Below, piece after piece: positions 17,545 through 27,084 of a stretch of 64,000 bases of DNA. The stretch comes from Pseudobacillus wudalianchiensis (GTDB lineage: Bacteria > Bacillota > Bacilli > Bacillales > Domibacillaceae), in NCBI RefSeq assembly GCF_001685015.1, contig NZ_MAYT01000027.1, forward strand, positions 87,436 to 151,435. Reading direction: 5' to 3'. The position numbers and the translations under genes were made by a program. The notes beneath the pieces were generated by a model. It was not told the DNA's origin. It searched no databases and saw nothing but the letters and a program-made list of their open reading frames with translations. Each line of letters opens with the position of its first letter. The stretch's first letter is position 1.

Positions 17545-18372
17545 ATGACGAACTGGACAGGGGTTCTATCACTGGACCTGGAAGAACGGAAGGGAAAAAC
17601 GGTTGCTAAAAACGTATTTTTCCAAGGGGCATTTAAAGTAATGCGGCCAGTGTACCACGATGATACAGGCCAAGTGTGTTATTACTTATTAAATCCCGGC
17701 GGCGGATACTTAGATGGTGATCGGTACCAGATGAAAATTACAGTTAATGAAGGTGCGAGGGTCACTTTAACGACTCAATCCGCAACGAAGGTATATAAGA
17801 CTCCTAAGGACTATGCCTACCAGGAGACTGAAATTTCCTTAAAGAAAGGCAGCTATCTAGAGTTTCTTCCAGATCCGCTAATTGCTTATGAAAACGCTCG
17901 GTATCAGCAGAAGAATATTGTTCGAATGGAGTCTGGAGCTACTTTTCTTTATACAGACATTCTTACTGCAGGCTGGTCTCCAAGTGGTGAAAGATTCACC
18001 TATGATACTGTGCAGCTAATAAATGAAGTTTATTTAGACGGCGAACTTGCTGTATTTGATCATATTAAGCTGACACCAGCTAGGCAAAACATGGCAGGGT
18101 TAGGCTTTCTGGAAGGCTTTACCCATCTTGGTTCTATGATTGTTGTTAGTGAAAAAACGAATAGCGGCCTCTTAGACAAATTGTACGAATTAATTTGTTC
18201 TATTGGCTCCAATCGTATAAAGTTTGGCCTTTCAAAACTGCCTGTGGAAGGCTTCAGCATACGGATTTTAGCTAATTCTACCCAGATAATCGAACGAGTA
18301 TTTGCAGAGTGCCATCGCTTGATCAGTCAGGAATGGTTTGACATAACCCCACGCTCGTTAAGAAAGTATTAA
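17545..18372 (+). CDS. ureD: Urease accessory protein UreD (UreH)
   Basis: A 275-aa beta-rich scaffold that binds apo-urease and channels nickel with UreF and UreG. Conserved segments are LLNPGGGYLDGDRY (about 50-63), TTQSATKVYKT, FLPDPLIAYENARYQQ, and the C-terminal PLUS helical region ending FDITPRSLRKY. It is the last gene of the operon and is followed by a strong terminator. No urea or nickel transporter gene is attached to the operon. Confidence 0.95.
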   Translation: MTNWTGVLSLDLEERKGKTVAKNVFFQGAFKVMRPVYHDDTGQVCYYLLNPGGGYLDGDRYQMKITVNEGARVTLTTQSATKVYKTPKDYAYQETEISLKKGSYLEFLPDPLIAYENARYQQKNIVRMESGATFLYTDILTAGWSPSGERFTYDTVQLINEVYLDGELAVFDHIKLTPARQNMAGLGFLEGFTHLGSMIVVSEKTNSGLLDKLYELICSIGSNRIKFGLSKLPVEGFSIRILANSTQIIERVFAECHRLISQEWFDITPRSLRKY

Positions 18373-18380
18373 TTAATTAA

Positions 18381-18415
18381 AATCCGACAGCATTAATAGC
18401 TGTCGGATTCTTTTT
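18381..18415 (+). terminator. Terminator of the urease operon
   Basis: AATCCGACAGC, a 7-base loop, GCTGTCGGATT, then CTTTTTG. Eleven perfect base pairs, 8 bases past the ureD stop. Confidence 0.92.
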
Positions 18416-18506
18416 GAAAAAAAATCACTTTTCTTCAAAAATACAGATTACTTTGCTTAAATTAGGGAAACGATTTAATTAGACTACTTTTTAGGGGGTT
18501 TAGGCA

Positions 18507-18983
18507 ATGACTGCGGAAAATAAAGATGAACCAGTACTTGAAGATTTTGAGGTGGAAACCGTATTTCCGAACCGTGTTCATGAAAGATATTCCTTTACAT
18601 TTAAAATTGAAGAAGATGAGTTTAAGGGTTATTTCCATGAAGACACCATTCAATGGATGCATCCTCACCCACAACAAATAGTGAGCAAAGAAGAAATGGC
18701 TGCGATTGAATCCACTATATACGAATTAATGAGACAGCATGGGATTTCCAGCCGTGTGGAAGATTTAGAGATTAAGCCTGCCTTTGAAGACGAGGTGCAT
18801 GAACGCCACCAATTCACATTGCAAGTGCAGGGAGAGGAATTTAAAGGGTTTGTTCACGAAGGGGAAATCCAATGGTTTCATCCTCAGCCTCAACAAAAGC
18901 TCGAAGATAAACATGTTGAGGCAATCGAGAACGAAATTCATGAAAAAATAGCCGATCATATAAAAGAAAAAGAAGGCCGCTGA
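18507..18983 (+). CDS. Hypothetical protein with two tandem repeats
   Basis: A 158-aa acidic soluble protein made of two copies of a unit of about 75 residues. The first copy is around 15-85 (VHERYSFTFKIEEDEFKGYF and IQWMHPHPQQ). The second is around 90-150 (VHERHQFTLQVQGEEFKGFV and IQWFHPQPQQ). Each repeat has a short beta-rich part ending in IQWxHPxPQQ and then a helix (AAIESTIYELM / EAIENEIHEKI). There is no signal peptide or membrane span. The start follows TAGGGGG. I do not recognise a function; the histidine and aromatic residues are conserved between copies. Confidence 0.75.
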   Translation: MTAENKDEPVLEDFEVETVFPNRVHERYSFTFKIEEDEFKGYFHEDTIQWMHPHPQQIVSKEEMAAIESTIYELMRQHGISSRVEDLEIKPAFEDEVHERHQFTLQVQGEEFKGFVHEGEIQWFHPQPQQKLEDKHVEAIENEIHEKIADHIKEKEGR

Positions 18984-19002
18984 TATAGGGCCTTCTTTTT
19001 TC
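18971..19002 (+). terminator. Terminator overlapping the end of the repeat protein gene
   Basis: AGAAGGCC, a 10-base loop, GGCCTTCT followed by TTTTTT. The left arm lies inside the last codons. Confidence 0.88.
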
Positions 19003-19174
19003 CTGGGCTTATTTTATTTTCATCTCATTTTTCGGTGTTCCAGAGGCTACCAATCCCACAATGCTCAAGTGTTTGTGTAGCCATTCTATTCTTATTCACT
19101 CTGTTATTTCAACTAGCTGTGTCTTTTTACACGTAAGATTCCAATCTTATCCTGTTCGGAACCGTTCCCATGCA

Positions 19175-21163
19175 TTATAACTTTACAGCAGCTTGTGCTC
19201 CTTCCCTGATTGCGTCGTGCAGTCGCCTAGGAGCGATACTGTCTCCAATTTGAAAGAGTTTGAGTTCAGGAGCCGCTGATTGAATCTGTTCGTAAAGGCG
19301 GTTATCCCCTTGTTCAAAACCAACTAGGACGACGAGTTCGTTGTCTTCTATTAAACTTCTGTCATTAGACCACATATCGTTCAAAACGAGTTGTCCGTTG
19401 GAGGTTACGGCCAATTCCTTATTAGGCAGGTGTATAATATGATTCTTTCCTAAAAGGCTATACATCTCAGCTTTTCTCATATCATCTAATTTATCGCTGA
19501 CGGACCAGTGTGGTGTTGCGATTGCCACTCTTTCAGCCCCTTTTCCCGCCGCATAAATGGCTGCGCTTGCGCCACGATACCCACCTTCACGATCATAAAC
19601 AATTACTTTCATGCCGGAAGTGATAGCGGTCTTTCCATCTAAAAGGTCTGCTTCTGTCACTACATCGACTTTTGTTTTAGTCTCATTTAAAAATGGATTA
19701 AACTGGTTGGAACCAGTTGCGAGTACGACTACATCCGGATGCAAGGACAGAATTGTTTCCACTGTCGCGTTAATGTTCCTGTGCACCCTAACCCCAAGTC
19801 TAGCAGTTTCTTCTTCCAACCATTTCACATGCAGTCCGTAATGAGGCCTTTCTTTAGCGGCTGAAGTCAATAATACTTTTCCACCTAATTGAACGGAGCT
19901 TTCTAGAAGGATCACTTCATGCCCTCTTACAGCCGAAACACGCGCTGCTTCCAATCCGGCGGGACCGCCGCCTACAATCACGATTTTTTGTTTCTTTTTG
20001 GCCGGGGTTATATTATAGAGTGAATCGTCTTCAATCGCAGGATTTACCGTACAAATCATCGGCATTCCTGAATATAATCGTCCAATACATCCTTCACTGC
20101 AGGCGATGCATGGGCGAATTCTAGAAAATTCCCCTTTCTGAGATAAATTCGGCAAATCAGGATCAGCGATGATGGCTCTTGTCAAACCAATTAAATCACA
20201 TTTTTCCTGCAGCAATGCTTCTTCTGCTTGATAGGGGTCAAGAACTCGGCCGGCAACCAACACGGGAACGGAAAGATGTTCCTTCATCATACTAGCAAGA
20301 TCATTAAACAATCCGCGCTCAAACGTATCTCCAGGGACTACAGCCGCTTGGGCTTTATACGTTGCACCTGTACTTCCATTAATATTAAATAAATCAATAC
20401 AGCCTAGTTGATCCAGCCTTTTGGCAATTTGCAACATATCCTCCTGATCAAGGCCCAGTGCATCGGTCATCGGATCTCCAGTCATTCGGAAACTAATAAT
20501 AAAATCACTCGAAACTGCAGCCCTAACCGCTTCAATGACTTCAATGCTGAATCGCATTCTTCCTTCAAAATCACCGCCATAACGGTCGGTACGATGATTT
20601 AATTTCGGACTCCAAAACTGTTCAATAAGATGCCCGCCAAAAGACGTTACCTCAATTCCATCCCACCCGCAGTTTTCCAGTCGCTTCGCTACATCCGCAA
20701 AAGCCTGAACGATATGGGGGATCTCATCCGTACGCATTACATGTGGAACCTCATTGTGAACACCTTCCGGAACCCATGATGGAGCGAAAATTGGTTTTCC
20801 GTCTACCACAGATGTCCCACGTCTTCCCATATGGGTGGCTTGCGAGATAAGCAGCGCACCGTGGGCATGTACACGGTCAGCAAGGTCCTTCAAGGCTGGT
20901 TCGTTTCGTTCATCCCAAAGACTAATAGACCCATAAGAAGCGGAAGACTCTTTTTGGACAGAAGCGGAGCCGAAAGTCATGATGAGCCCTGCTCCCCCTG
21001 CCGCTTTCCGTTCATGATATCGGATATGCTGCTCACTCAACAAACCGTTTAGATCCCATCCCGTTGCATGAGCCGTAGAAACGATCCGGTTCTTCACTAC
21101 TTTTTTACCGACTTTTAAAGGACTAAACAGCTTCTCTAATTTGGTTTCCTTTGTCATATTCAT
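19175..21163 (-). CDS. Old Yellow Enzyme-type Fe-S flavoprotein (dienoyl-CoA reductase/TMADH-like)
   Basis: A three-part oxidoreductase. It has an N-terminal FMN barrel (about 1-345, with LFSPLKVGKKVVKNRIVSTA at the start and SFGGHLIEQFWSPKLNHRTD). A cluster motif CIACSEGCIG plus a later Cys in MICTVNP suits a 4Fe-4S centre. A C-terminal NAD(P)/FAD-binding half follows (VIVGGGPAGLEAARVSAVRGHEV). The family includes 2,4-dienoyl-CoA reductase and trimethylamine or N-methyl-proline demethylases. The frame is open to 21205, but AAAGGGGGAAAC favours the ATG at 21163 (MNMTKETKLEK). It is last in the aconitase X operon, so a small-molecule catabolic substrate is inferred. Confidence 0.85.
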   Translation of the reverse strand: MNMTKETKLEKLFSPLKVGKKVVKNRIVSTAHATGWDLNGLLSEQHIRYHERKAAGGAGLIMTFGSASVQKESSASYGSISLWDERNEPALKDLADRVHAHGALLISQATHMGRRGTSVVDGKPIFAPSWVPEGVHNEVPHVMRTDEIPHIVQAFADVAKRLENCGWDGIEVTSFGGHLIEQFWSPKLNHRTDRYGGDFEGRMRFSIEVIEAVRAAVSSDFIISFRMTGDPMTDALGLDQEDMLQIAKRLDQLGCIDLFNINGSTGATYKAQAAVVPGDTFERGLFNDLASMMKEHLSVPVLVAGRVLDPYQAEEALLQEKCDLIGLTRAIIADPDLPNLSQKGEFSRIRPCIACSEGCIGRLYSGMPMICTVNPAIEDDSLYNITPAKKKQKIVIVGGGPAGLEAARVSAVRGHEVILLESSVQLGGKVLLTSAAKERPHYGLHVKWLEEETARLGVRVHRNINATVETILSLHPDVVVLATGSNQFNPFLNETKTKVDVVTEADLLDGKTAITSGMKVIVYDREGGYRGASAAIYAAGKGAERVAIATPHWSVSDKLDDMRKAEMYSLLGKNHIIHLPNKELAVTSNGQLVLNDMWSNDRSLIEDNELVVLVGFEQGDNRLYEQIQSAAPELKLFQIGDSIAPRRLHDAIREGAQAAVKL

Positions 21164-21207
21164 CAATGCAGTTTCCCCCTTTAGCCTTCTTGAAAATAAA
21201 CCCATCC

Positions 21208-22188
21208 CTAAATGCGATAACTAAAACCTACCCCTAGCTTTTTTGCCTTCTTATAAAGATAGTTCGCCACACACGCATCAAAAAGCGCCATACTAACCGT
21301 TTTAAACACAATCGGTCGCGTTCTGTCGGCTTCCACCTTTTTTTTCTGTTCCAAAAGGTCTGACATCAGTATCACTTGTTCATCCTTCACCCATCCGTTT
21401 TTTAACGGATCAATGATATCTCCACACTCCACTTTTCCTTGCTCAGAATCAATATAGTAATAGTCAACTCCTTCAAAGAGCGCTCTTGGAAACTCTCTCA
21501 TATCGTGGTCGTATGACCCTACACCAATCACTACTTTCCCTTTATAAAGCGAAGGAACGTTTGGAAGTACAGGCGTCAGCGATGTGGTGGCAGTGATGAT
21601 GATATCCGATTTTCGAATCAGTTCTTGAACATCCTCCACCGAAATGATCTCCAGTTCCCGACTGGATAACCGGCGGAATTCTTCTATAAACGGCTTCAGT
21701 TTTTCTCGAGTTCGGTTATATAAATAAACCTTTTTGACAGATGTGGCAGAGCACGCTGCCATGAGTTGATAGATTCCTTGATATCCTGTGCCGACCAAAC
21801 CGACGGATTCGGCATCATGCCGAAATATTTCCATGGCTACTCCGGATACGGCACCCGTTTTAATGGCAGTCAGCACCGTTCCATTCACAACCGCCAAGGG
21901 ATCCCCCGTTTCCAAATCATTCACCAACACTACCCCTTGGGTTACAGGGCTTTCCCTGTTTTGGTTTGACGGATACGAAACGACTACCTTTAAGCTGATA
22001 CAATCATCGGCCAAGCACGGCATTAAGAGATAGCGGTCATCTTCTTTCACTTTTGCAAAAATTCTTTCCGGCATCTGGTAGTCTTTTTTCGCATAAATGC
22101 GATAAGCCTCTTTTATTACCCCCATTGCTTCATTCATAGGCAATAACCGCTGAACGTCTTCTCCGGATAATAAAAGCAATATGGACAC
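21208..22188 (-). CDS. Ornithine cyclodeaminase/mu-crystallin family reductase
   Basis: A 326-aa NAD(P)-dependent enzyme. It has the dimerising N-terminal domain and a Rossmann domain with VGLVGTGYQGIYQLMAA (about 128-145), then KVYLYNRTREK and the conserved GSYDHDMREFP. Members are ornithine or lysine cyclodeaminases, alanine dehydrogenases and delta1-pyrroline-2-carboxylate reductases. Next to a two-subunit aconitase X, the pyrroline-2-carboxylate reductase role (making L-proline) is the best fit. That is inference from gene context, not from residues. Confidence 0.85.
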   Translation of the reverse strand: MSILLLLSGEDVQRLLPMNEAMGVIKEAYRIYAKKDYQMPERIFAKVKEDDRYLLMPCLADDCISLKVVVSYPSNQNRESPVTQGVVLVNDLETGDPLAVVNGTVLTAIKTGAVSGVAMEIFRHDAESVGLVGTGYQGIYQLMAACSATSVKKVYLYNRTREKLKPFIEEFRRLSSRELEIISVEDVQELIRKSDIIITATTSLTPVLPNVPSLYKGKVVIGVGSYDHDMREFPRALFEGVDYYYIDSEQGKVECGDIIDPLKNGWVKDEQVILMSDLLEQKKKVEADRTRPIVFKTVSMALFDACVANYLYKKAKKLGVGFSYRI

Positions 22189-22265
22189 CTCCCCTCTATA
22201 TATGCTGATTTAGCAATCGTTTTAGGAGTATCAAAAAAGATTTTTCTCCATGGTTCACGCCCCTT

Positions 22266-23555
22266 CTATTCCGGATAAGTGACTAGCTCCAGCCAGTTCG
22301 GCTTATCTATTACCGGTTTTCCTGAAATCGCGGATGTTACACAATCTTTCATGCTTCCAAAGTAAACACCTTTATTGATCAGACCCGGCCCATAATGGGC
22401 AAATTTCCCGGAATTTGTCATAACTACCTTTGTTGTTTTTGGAAACATGGCTTCATTTAACATGCATAGGCATATATCTGTACTGAAACGTGCTCCAAAC
22501 CTCTCTATTTTTTCTACAAGCCCTTCAATCTCCGCTTGAGAATAGACATAGCTGCTCGTTGTAATTAAAAAGTCAACTTGAGAATTTATTATCTCTCCCT
22601 CAACCAGCTTGGCTAATTCCCTGCATTCATCCAGTGTAAAATGTGGACTTCCCATGACAACAAGATCCAAGGAAGAACCATCGCTTGTTGAAAGGTTTTC
22701 CCATACGGAGAGTAATTCTTTTTGAGAGATTCGAAGGGTCCGTTTCGGTTCTTTTCCACCTAGTGCCTGCTTCAACGTTTTTGCCTCTGGCGTAATTCCA
22801 ACCATATGATACATACCTACGGCACCTGAAGTGGCTATGGTTGAACTAAAGTACTTTAATTGTTCCAATGTAGGCCTTTCTTTGATCCCCTCAATAACGG
22901 GAATATCCTCTCCTGCATGCTTGCCAATTAAATATCCCAGAACGGTATAAAAGGAAGTATCCACTTTTCCGACATTCGGAACTTCTACCAGGAAGGTTCC
23001 AATCCGATTTTCTTCTTCATGTAATCCGGCCAAAGGAACCCTACCAGTAATCGCCGCGCAAATATCCATAAAATCACCATGGCGGTTTGTCCTTGCTCCG
23101 AGAACACTGTTTGCATAGGCAATGGCATTAGATTCGGCCCACATAATATGTTCCCCTAAACTCGGACCGTCGGGAAAGATGTAGGGGGTACAAGAGAAGA
23201 TTGGTTTGACCCCCATTTTTTCAAATGCAGCAGCCAGACGGGTGGCATTGCTGGCAAATTCCTGATCAATCCCCTGCTGTATATACCTTTTTCTATCTAC
23301 AGAAATAGCATTAATCGTCGTTGGAACCGACACTTTGGCACCATATTCCACGAGTTTTTCAATTGCTTCTAAACTGGGGATCCCTGTATAGATCGATCCT
23401 CCTATATGTGCGTGGGTAATATTCACAAGCTCGATTGCTCCTTGGATTTCTGCCATCCGGATAATGATTTTCATAGCAATTTGTTTTGCTTTTCCTTCTT
23501 CTCCATTTAGCATTCGCTGATCTCGTTTCGAAAGATTAATAGAGCTCATCTTCAT
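22266..23555 (-). CDS. Aconitase X, large (catalytic) subunit
   Basis: A 429-aa protein of the AcnX type (formerly DUF521). Recognisable segments are NITHAHIGGSIYTG (about 46), the cysteine-containing IFSCTPYIF, WAESNAIAYANSVLGARTNRHGD (about 140-165), VVMGSPHFTLDECREL near 300, and VMTNSGKFAHYGPGL near 385. AcnX enzymes with split subunits dehydrate cis-3-hydroxy-L-proline in bacteria, or mevalonate phosphate in archaea. It overlaps the small subunit gene by four bases. The neighbouring reductase gene favours the hydroxyproline role. Confidence 0.88.
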   Translation of the reverse strand: MKMSSINLSKRDQRMLNGEEGKAKQIAMKIIIRMAEIQGAIELVNITHAHIGGSIYTGIPSLEAIEKLVEYGAKVSVPTTINAISVDRKRYIQQGIDQEFASNATRLAAAFEKMGVKPIFSCTPYIFPDGPSLGEHIMWAESNAIAYANSVLGARTNRHGDFMDICAAITGRVPLAGLHEEENRIGTFLVEVPNVGKVDTSFYTVLGYLIGKHAGEDIPVIEGIKERPTLEQLKYFSSTIATSGAVGMYHMVGITPEAKTLKQALGGKEPKRTLRISQKELLSVWENLSTSDGSSLDLVVMGSPHFTLDECRELAKLVEGEIINSQVDFLITTSSYVYSQAEIEGLVEKIERFGARFSTDICLCMLNEAMFPKTTKVVMTNSGKFAHYGPGLINKGVYFGSMKDCVTSAISGKPVIDKPNWLELVTYPE

Positions 23556-24007
23556 TCTCCTTCTTGATACAGAATGACTGTTCCATCTGCAAAGATTTTA
23601 GCTTTTTTAGCCTTAACGGCTTCAGCAAAGTGATGATTATTTAGGACAATAATCGGAATCTTCTTATCAAAAAATTCTTCACAGACGACCACACCCAAAG
23701 CAAGGATTTCATCTGTTTTATTTAGCAGCAACCCGGCTGGGGCATTCCCCGTAACGATTGCATCTAATAGAACCGGACTCCCCGTGCTTGATCCCTTCCC
23801 GCACGGCATAGCTAAAACTTTGGATGCCAGGCTTTTCCCATAAAGGGAATGACGCCGGTCAATCACTTGGCCGCTAGCCGGGTCAAACCCTCCCCAGAAA
23901 CTTAACATTTCATTGGTTCCTGCAATTTCCCCCTCTGCTTCTCCTCCAACCAACACATTTCCTGCTATACAAATGCTTTTCCCTAAATTCGGTTTCTGTT
24001 GTGCCAC
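23552..24007 (-). CDS. Aconitase X, small (swivel) subunit
   Basis: A 151-aa protein of the DUF126/AcnX swivel-domain family. It carries NEMLSFWGGFDPASGQVIDRRHSL (about 32-55) and SLASKVLAMPCGKGSSTGSPVLLDA (about 60-84), the loop expected to line the active site with the large subunit. It overlaps the large subunit gene by four bases, so the two are made together. In many other organisms the two parts are fused. Confidence 0.88.
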   Translation of the reverse strand: MAQQKPNLGKSICIAGNVLVGGEAEGEIAGTNEMLSFWGGFDPASGQVIDRRHSLYGKSLASKVLAMPCGKGSSTGSPVLLDAIVTGNAPAGLLLNKTDEILALGVVVCEEFFDKKIPIIVLNNHHFAEAVKAKKAKIFADGTVILYQEGE

Positions 24008-24022
24008 AAAGGTTCTCCCTTT

Positions 24023-25399
24023 CTAATTAATAGTTTTGTTCGATGTAAAGCTGTCTTGCTTCAAGCTACTGAATTTGTTGATGGAACTGGCTTGCGTTAA
24101 ACTCATATTCTTTGTTTCCGGAGCCATGAAGAGCGAGACTAAAAACCCAATGAAAAACAATGCCCCGCAAACATACATCGTAGCGGCCAAGCCATAGTGC
24201 GCCAAAAAGGACGGAAAGAAAAACGTACCAATGGAAGAGGCAATCCGGCTTATCCCTGTGGCAAAGCCCATTGCCGTACCGCGAATATGGGTTGGGAAAA
24301 GCTCATTAGGGTAAATCCATTGATGAATCCCCATGCCGGTATTAAACGTTCCATAGACGATAAAAAGAACGAGGATTAAAGCAAATGACAAGTTCAACCC
24401 AGAGGTTGCTCCCATTACGAATAAAGTGATAGATGACACTAAAAACGGCCAAATCAGCGTAGGCCTTCTTCCGTATTTCTCAACAAAATAAAGAGCAGGA
24501 ATCAAGCCGGCCAGATAGACGATGTTGATAACCGCTGATCCAAGGTACTCCCTCGTTCCATTGGCAAAACCAAATTGTGCAAGAATTTCGGGAATATACG
24601 TACCGATCGCAAAGGTGGGAACAACTTGAAGCGACCAGAAAACCGCCACGAAAAGCATCCATTTCCCATAACCATTTCGAAACATATCGAGAAAGGTAGT
24701 TTTCTCTTTGGTCTCCGGTTCCTCTGACATTATGACCTCCTCCCCAAATATTTTCCGTACAATAGCGTTTGCCTCTTTTTCTTTCCCTTTATTCGCCAGC
24801 CAACGAGGGGATTCCGGCATATTTAAACGGGCGAAAAGCAAGATGAGCGCAGGGATTGCACTACTTAAAAGCATCCATCTCCAGCTTGCATCTCCGATGG
24901 ACAGCATAAAGTAACCGATCAAATAGGAAATAGCATAACCGATGTACCAGAGTCCCACGAGTCCTCCAAGTAAGGCTCCACGATTTTTTTTCGGCGAAAA
25001 CTCCGCCATCAAGGTTCCTGCAATTGGATAATCAGCCCCTACTGCAATACCTAAAATAAACCGCAAAACAACCAGCTGCATAGGATCGTCGATAAAAAAT
25101 TGAAGGATTGACGCAAGAGCCATAACTAGCAAATCGATGATAAACATTGTCTTCCGACCAATGAGGTCTGTAATGTAGCCGCCTATCATGCCTCCAACAA
25201 ACATACCAACCAGCGTTGCCGTTCCAATCAGTCCCATCACGGTTAAAGACATATTGAATTGAAGCTGCATGACAGAAAGCGCTACCGCAATAATTCCGAT
25301 AATATATCCATCGAGGAAAGCACTCCCACCAGTATAGGCAAACATCTTAAAATGAAATCCACTTAAAGGCATTTCCTCCATAGTGCGGACTTTATTCAT
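24023..25399 (-). CDS. MFS transporter, sugar/acid porter type
   Basis: A 458-aa, 12-span permease of the major facilitator superfamily. Sugar-porter type motifs are visible: GGYITDLIGRKTMFI after span 2, RFILGIAVGADYPIAGTLMAEF (span 4), ESPRWLANKGK before the central loop, and EKYGRRPTLI after span 8. It is the first gene of the operon with aconitase X, 16 bases before the small subunit, so it most likely imports the substrate of that pathway. The substrate is unknown; a hydroxyproline or derivative is inferred. Confidence 0.87.
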   Translation of the reverse strand: MNKVRTMEEMPLSGFHFKMFAYTGGSAFLDGYIIGIIAVALSVMQLQFNMSLTVMGLIGTATLVGMFVGGMIGGYITDLIGRKTMFIIDLLVMALASILQFFIDDPMQLVVLRFILGIAVGADYPIAGTLMAEFSPKKNRGALLGGLVGLWYIGYAISYLIGYFMLSIGDASWRWMLLSSAIPALILLFARLNMPESPRWLANKGKEKEANAIVRKIFGEEVIMSEEPETKEKTTFLDMFRNGYGKWMLFVAVFWSLQVVPTFAIGTYIPEILAQFGFANGTREYLGSAVINIVYLAGLIPALYFVEKYGRRPTLIWPFLVSSITLFVMGATSGLNLSFALILVLFIVYGTFNTGMGIHQWIYPNELFPTHIRGTAMGFATGISRIASSIGTFFFPSFLAHYGLAATMYVCGALFFIGFLVSLFMAPETKNMSLTQASSINKFSSLKQDSFTSNKTIN

Positions 25400-25790
25400 A
25401 AATTCCCTCCTGTAATTGAGTAATTTTTTTTCTTTCGGGTCCTCGGTTTCCTATGATGTTGTGAGAGTGAAGTTCCTGCTTGGCATATGAAGCAATGTTT
25501 GAAATGATTATCATCAATTTTGAAGAGTGATGCGTGATGATCGAAGAATGTTTAGATGTAATGATACAAACTGAAATGACATTGGATTTTGAAAGCGCAT
25601 TCTTTTGTAGGCGTTTATTGTTTTAAGTAACCATTCAATAGTTGTGCATCATATCCCCCCTTAATAGTACCGTGTATTAACAAAATGAATTGAAGGAACA
25701 AAAATATTCATCGATGAAAAAAATAGAATAAATATTCCTCTCTTGATAATAGTATACTGTTTATTCAAAATTTTTGAACTATTTTTAAAA
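25400..25790. other. Upstream region of the aconitase X operon
   Basis: About 390 AT-rich bases between the MFS gene and the first remnant. It must hold the operon promoter. Sequences such as GATTATCATC and GATGATC at 25505-25555 form a loose inverted repeat that an RpiR protein could use, but I cannot single out an operator or promoter with confidence. No open reading frame of note. Confidence 0.3.
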
Positions 25791-25811
25791 CTTTTTTTGT
25801 GAATTTTTTTC

Positions 25812-26100
25812 TTCGTGGAAGAAGGAAGACCTTTTTTCGTAAAATTAAATCACTACCACACAATTCACAGAAAAGAGGTCTTCCCTATGAGCGAGTTCAC
25901 CACAGGCATTATTGAGGCTCTAGCAAAAATAAGACATTATCGAAGGTTTTTATGCTCATTTGGAAGCGGCAGCCAATAAATCAGAGGCGAGTGATACAGT
26001 TTCAAGAGAAGCAATTTATTCGGCTGCCGGTAATGCTTGAAATGAAAAACTAGATAAGGTTGACAAGAAAAGGAATTTGGGATTTATGAAAAATTATTAA
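25812..26100 (+). pseudogene. Decayed small gene behind an insertion-element-like inverted repeat
   Basis: GGAAGACCTTTTTT (about 25825) and AAAAGAGGTCTTCC (about 25872) form an inverted repeat just before ATG at 25887. The reading frame MSEFTTGIIEALAK breaks by a one- or two-base shift. It resumes as DIIEGFYAHLEAAANKSEAS and onward to a TGA, then continues in frame to a TAA at 26098. The opening MSEFTxxIIEAL resembles the start of some IS256-family transposases, but the rest does not. A similar repeat plus short frame lies at 27090. Best called a remnant of unknown origin. Confidence 0.4.
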
Positions 26101-26130
26101 CGCTCTCTTTCCTTCTTCCCCCCCACATAT

Positions 26131-26979
26131 TTAATCCATCACATTCTGTTTTTCTTTTAAAACTTCCATTAAATTACGTATTCTTAAAATCGACTCATTG
26201 GCGTGCCGTTTCCCTAATTCGATGACCATTGCCTCTACAAGTGCAATGATAGGGATGATACTAAAATGCTTATCACTACATTCCACTTTTAAAATAGCTG
26301 TTGCATATTGGGCGATGGGAGAAGATAAGTAATCGGTAATAAGGATCACAGGGATTCCTTTCCCATATGCTATACTTGCCGCATCAATCGTACGCTTAGT
26401 ATAAGGAGAAAAACTAAAAACAATAAAGACCTCATTTTTTTCAAACTGTAAAATTCGGTCAATCATAGACTCACTGTCATAACTTAACTGTCTCGTTTTT
26501 GATAGAAACTCCTCAATTAGCAGCTCCATATAAATTGCCACAGCTTTATACGGACGCAAACCTAATAAGTTAATTCTTTCGGCATTTTCAATGAGGTCCA
26601 TTGCTTTCTTAAAGTTTTCCATCAGTTGTGGAGTAAGTGTTTGATCGAGCAAGGAAACCCCTTCTTGCCAAACATTTGAAAGGGATAGGTACTCTACATC
26701 CTTATCGCCTGCGGAAAAAGATTTTTGAACGCTTTCCCATTTATCAGAATAATTTACTTGGATATGATGAAACTCTTTTTTTAAATCAAAGAAGCTGTCA
26801 AACCCTAAGTTCTCCACTAATCGCATTACTGTAGTCGTACCAACCCCTGCTTTATTAGCGAGTTCTTTAACTGTTAATAATTCAATACCCTGATGGTGAT
26901 TTAACAAATAATTGCATAACTGTTTCTGCTTATGAGGCAACTGGTCTTTAACAGAAATAATTTTGTCTAATATATTCAT
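26131..26979 (-). CDS. MurR/RpiR-family transcriptional regulator
   Basis: A 282-aa regulator. The N-terminal RpiR helix-turn-helix spans 1-75 (LTVKELANKAGVGTTTVMRLVENLGFDSFFDLKKEF). A C-terminal SIS sugar-isomerase-like sensing domain covers about 125-260 (INLLGLRPYKAVAIYMELL, then VFIVFSFSPYTKRTIDAASIA). RpiR proteins usually sense sugar phosphates, but several control amino-acid or hydroxyproline use. It lies about 730 bases upstream of the MFS gene on the same strand and is separately transcribed. Control of the aconitase X operon is inferred from position. Confidence 0.88.
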   Translation of the reverse strand: MNILDKIISVKDQLPHKQKQLCNYLLNHHQGIELLTVKELANKAGVGTTTVMRLVENLGFDSFFDLKKEFHHIQVNYSDKWESVQKSFSAGDKDVEYLSLSNVWQEGVSLLDQTLTPQLMENFKKAMDLIENAERINLLGLRPYKAVAIYMELLIEEFLSKTRQLSYDSESMIDRILQFEKNEVFIVFSFSPYTKRTIDAASIAYGKGIPVILITDYLSSPIAQYATAILKVECSDKHFSIIPIIALVEAMVIELGKRHANESILRIRNLMEVLKEKQNVMD

Positions 26980-27084
26980 AATGCTATCCTCTCTCTCTTA
27001 GGTAGATTGCAGCAAGTTCTAATAACCTATTGAATCAGAGGCCAGGCTTGGCCTTCTAACTTCATGCTCACTCTATAAAGAAAC

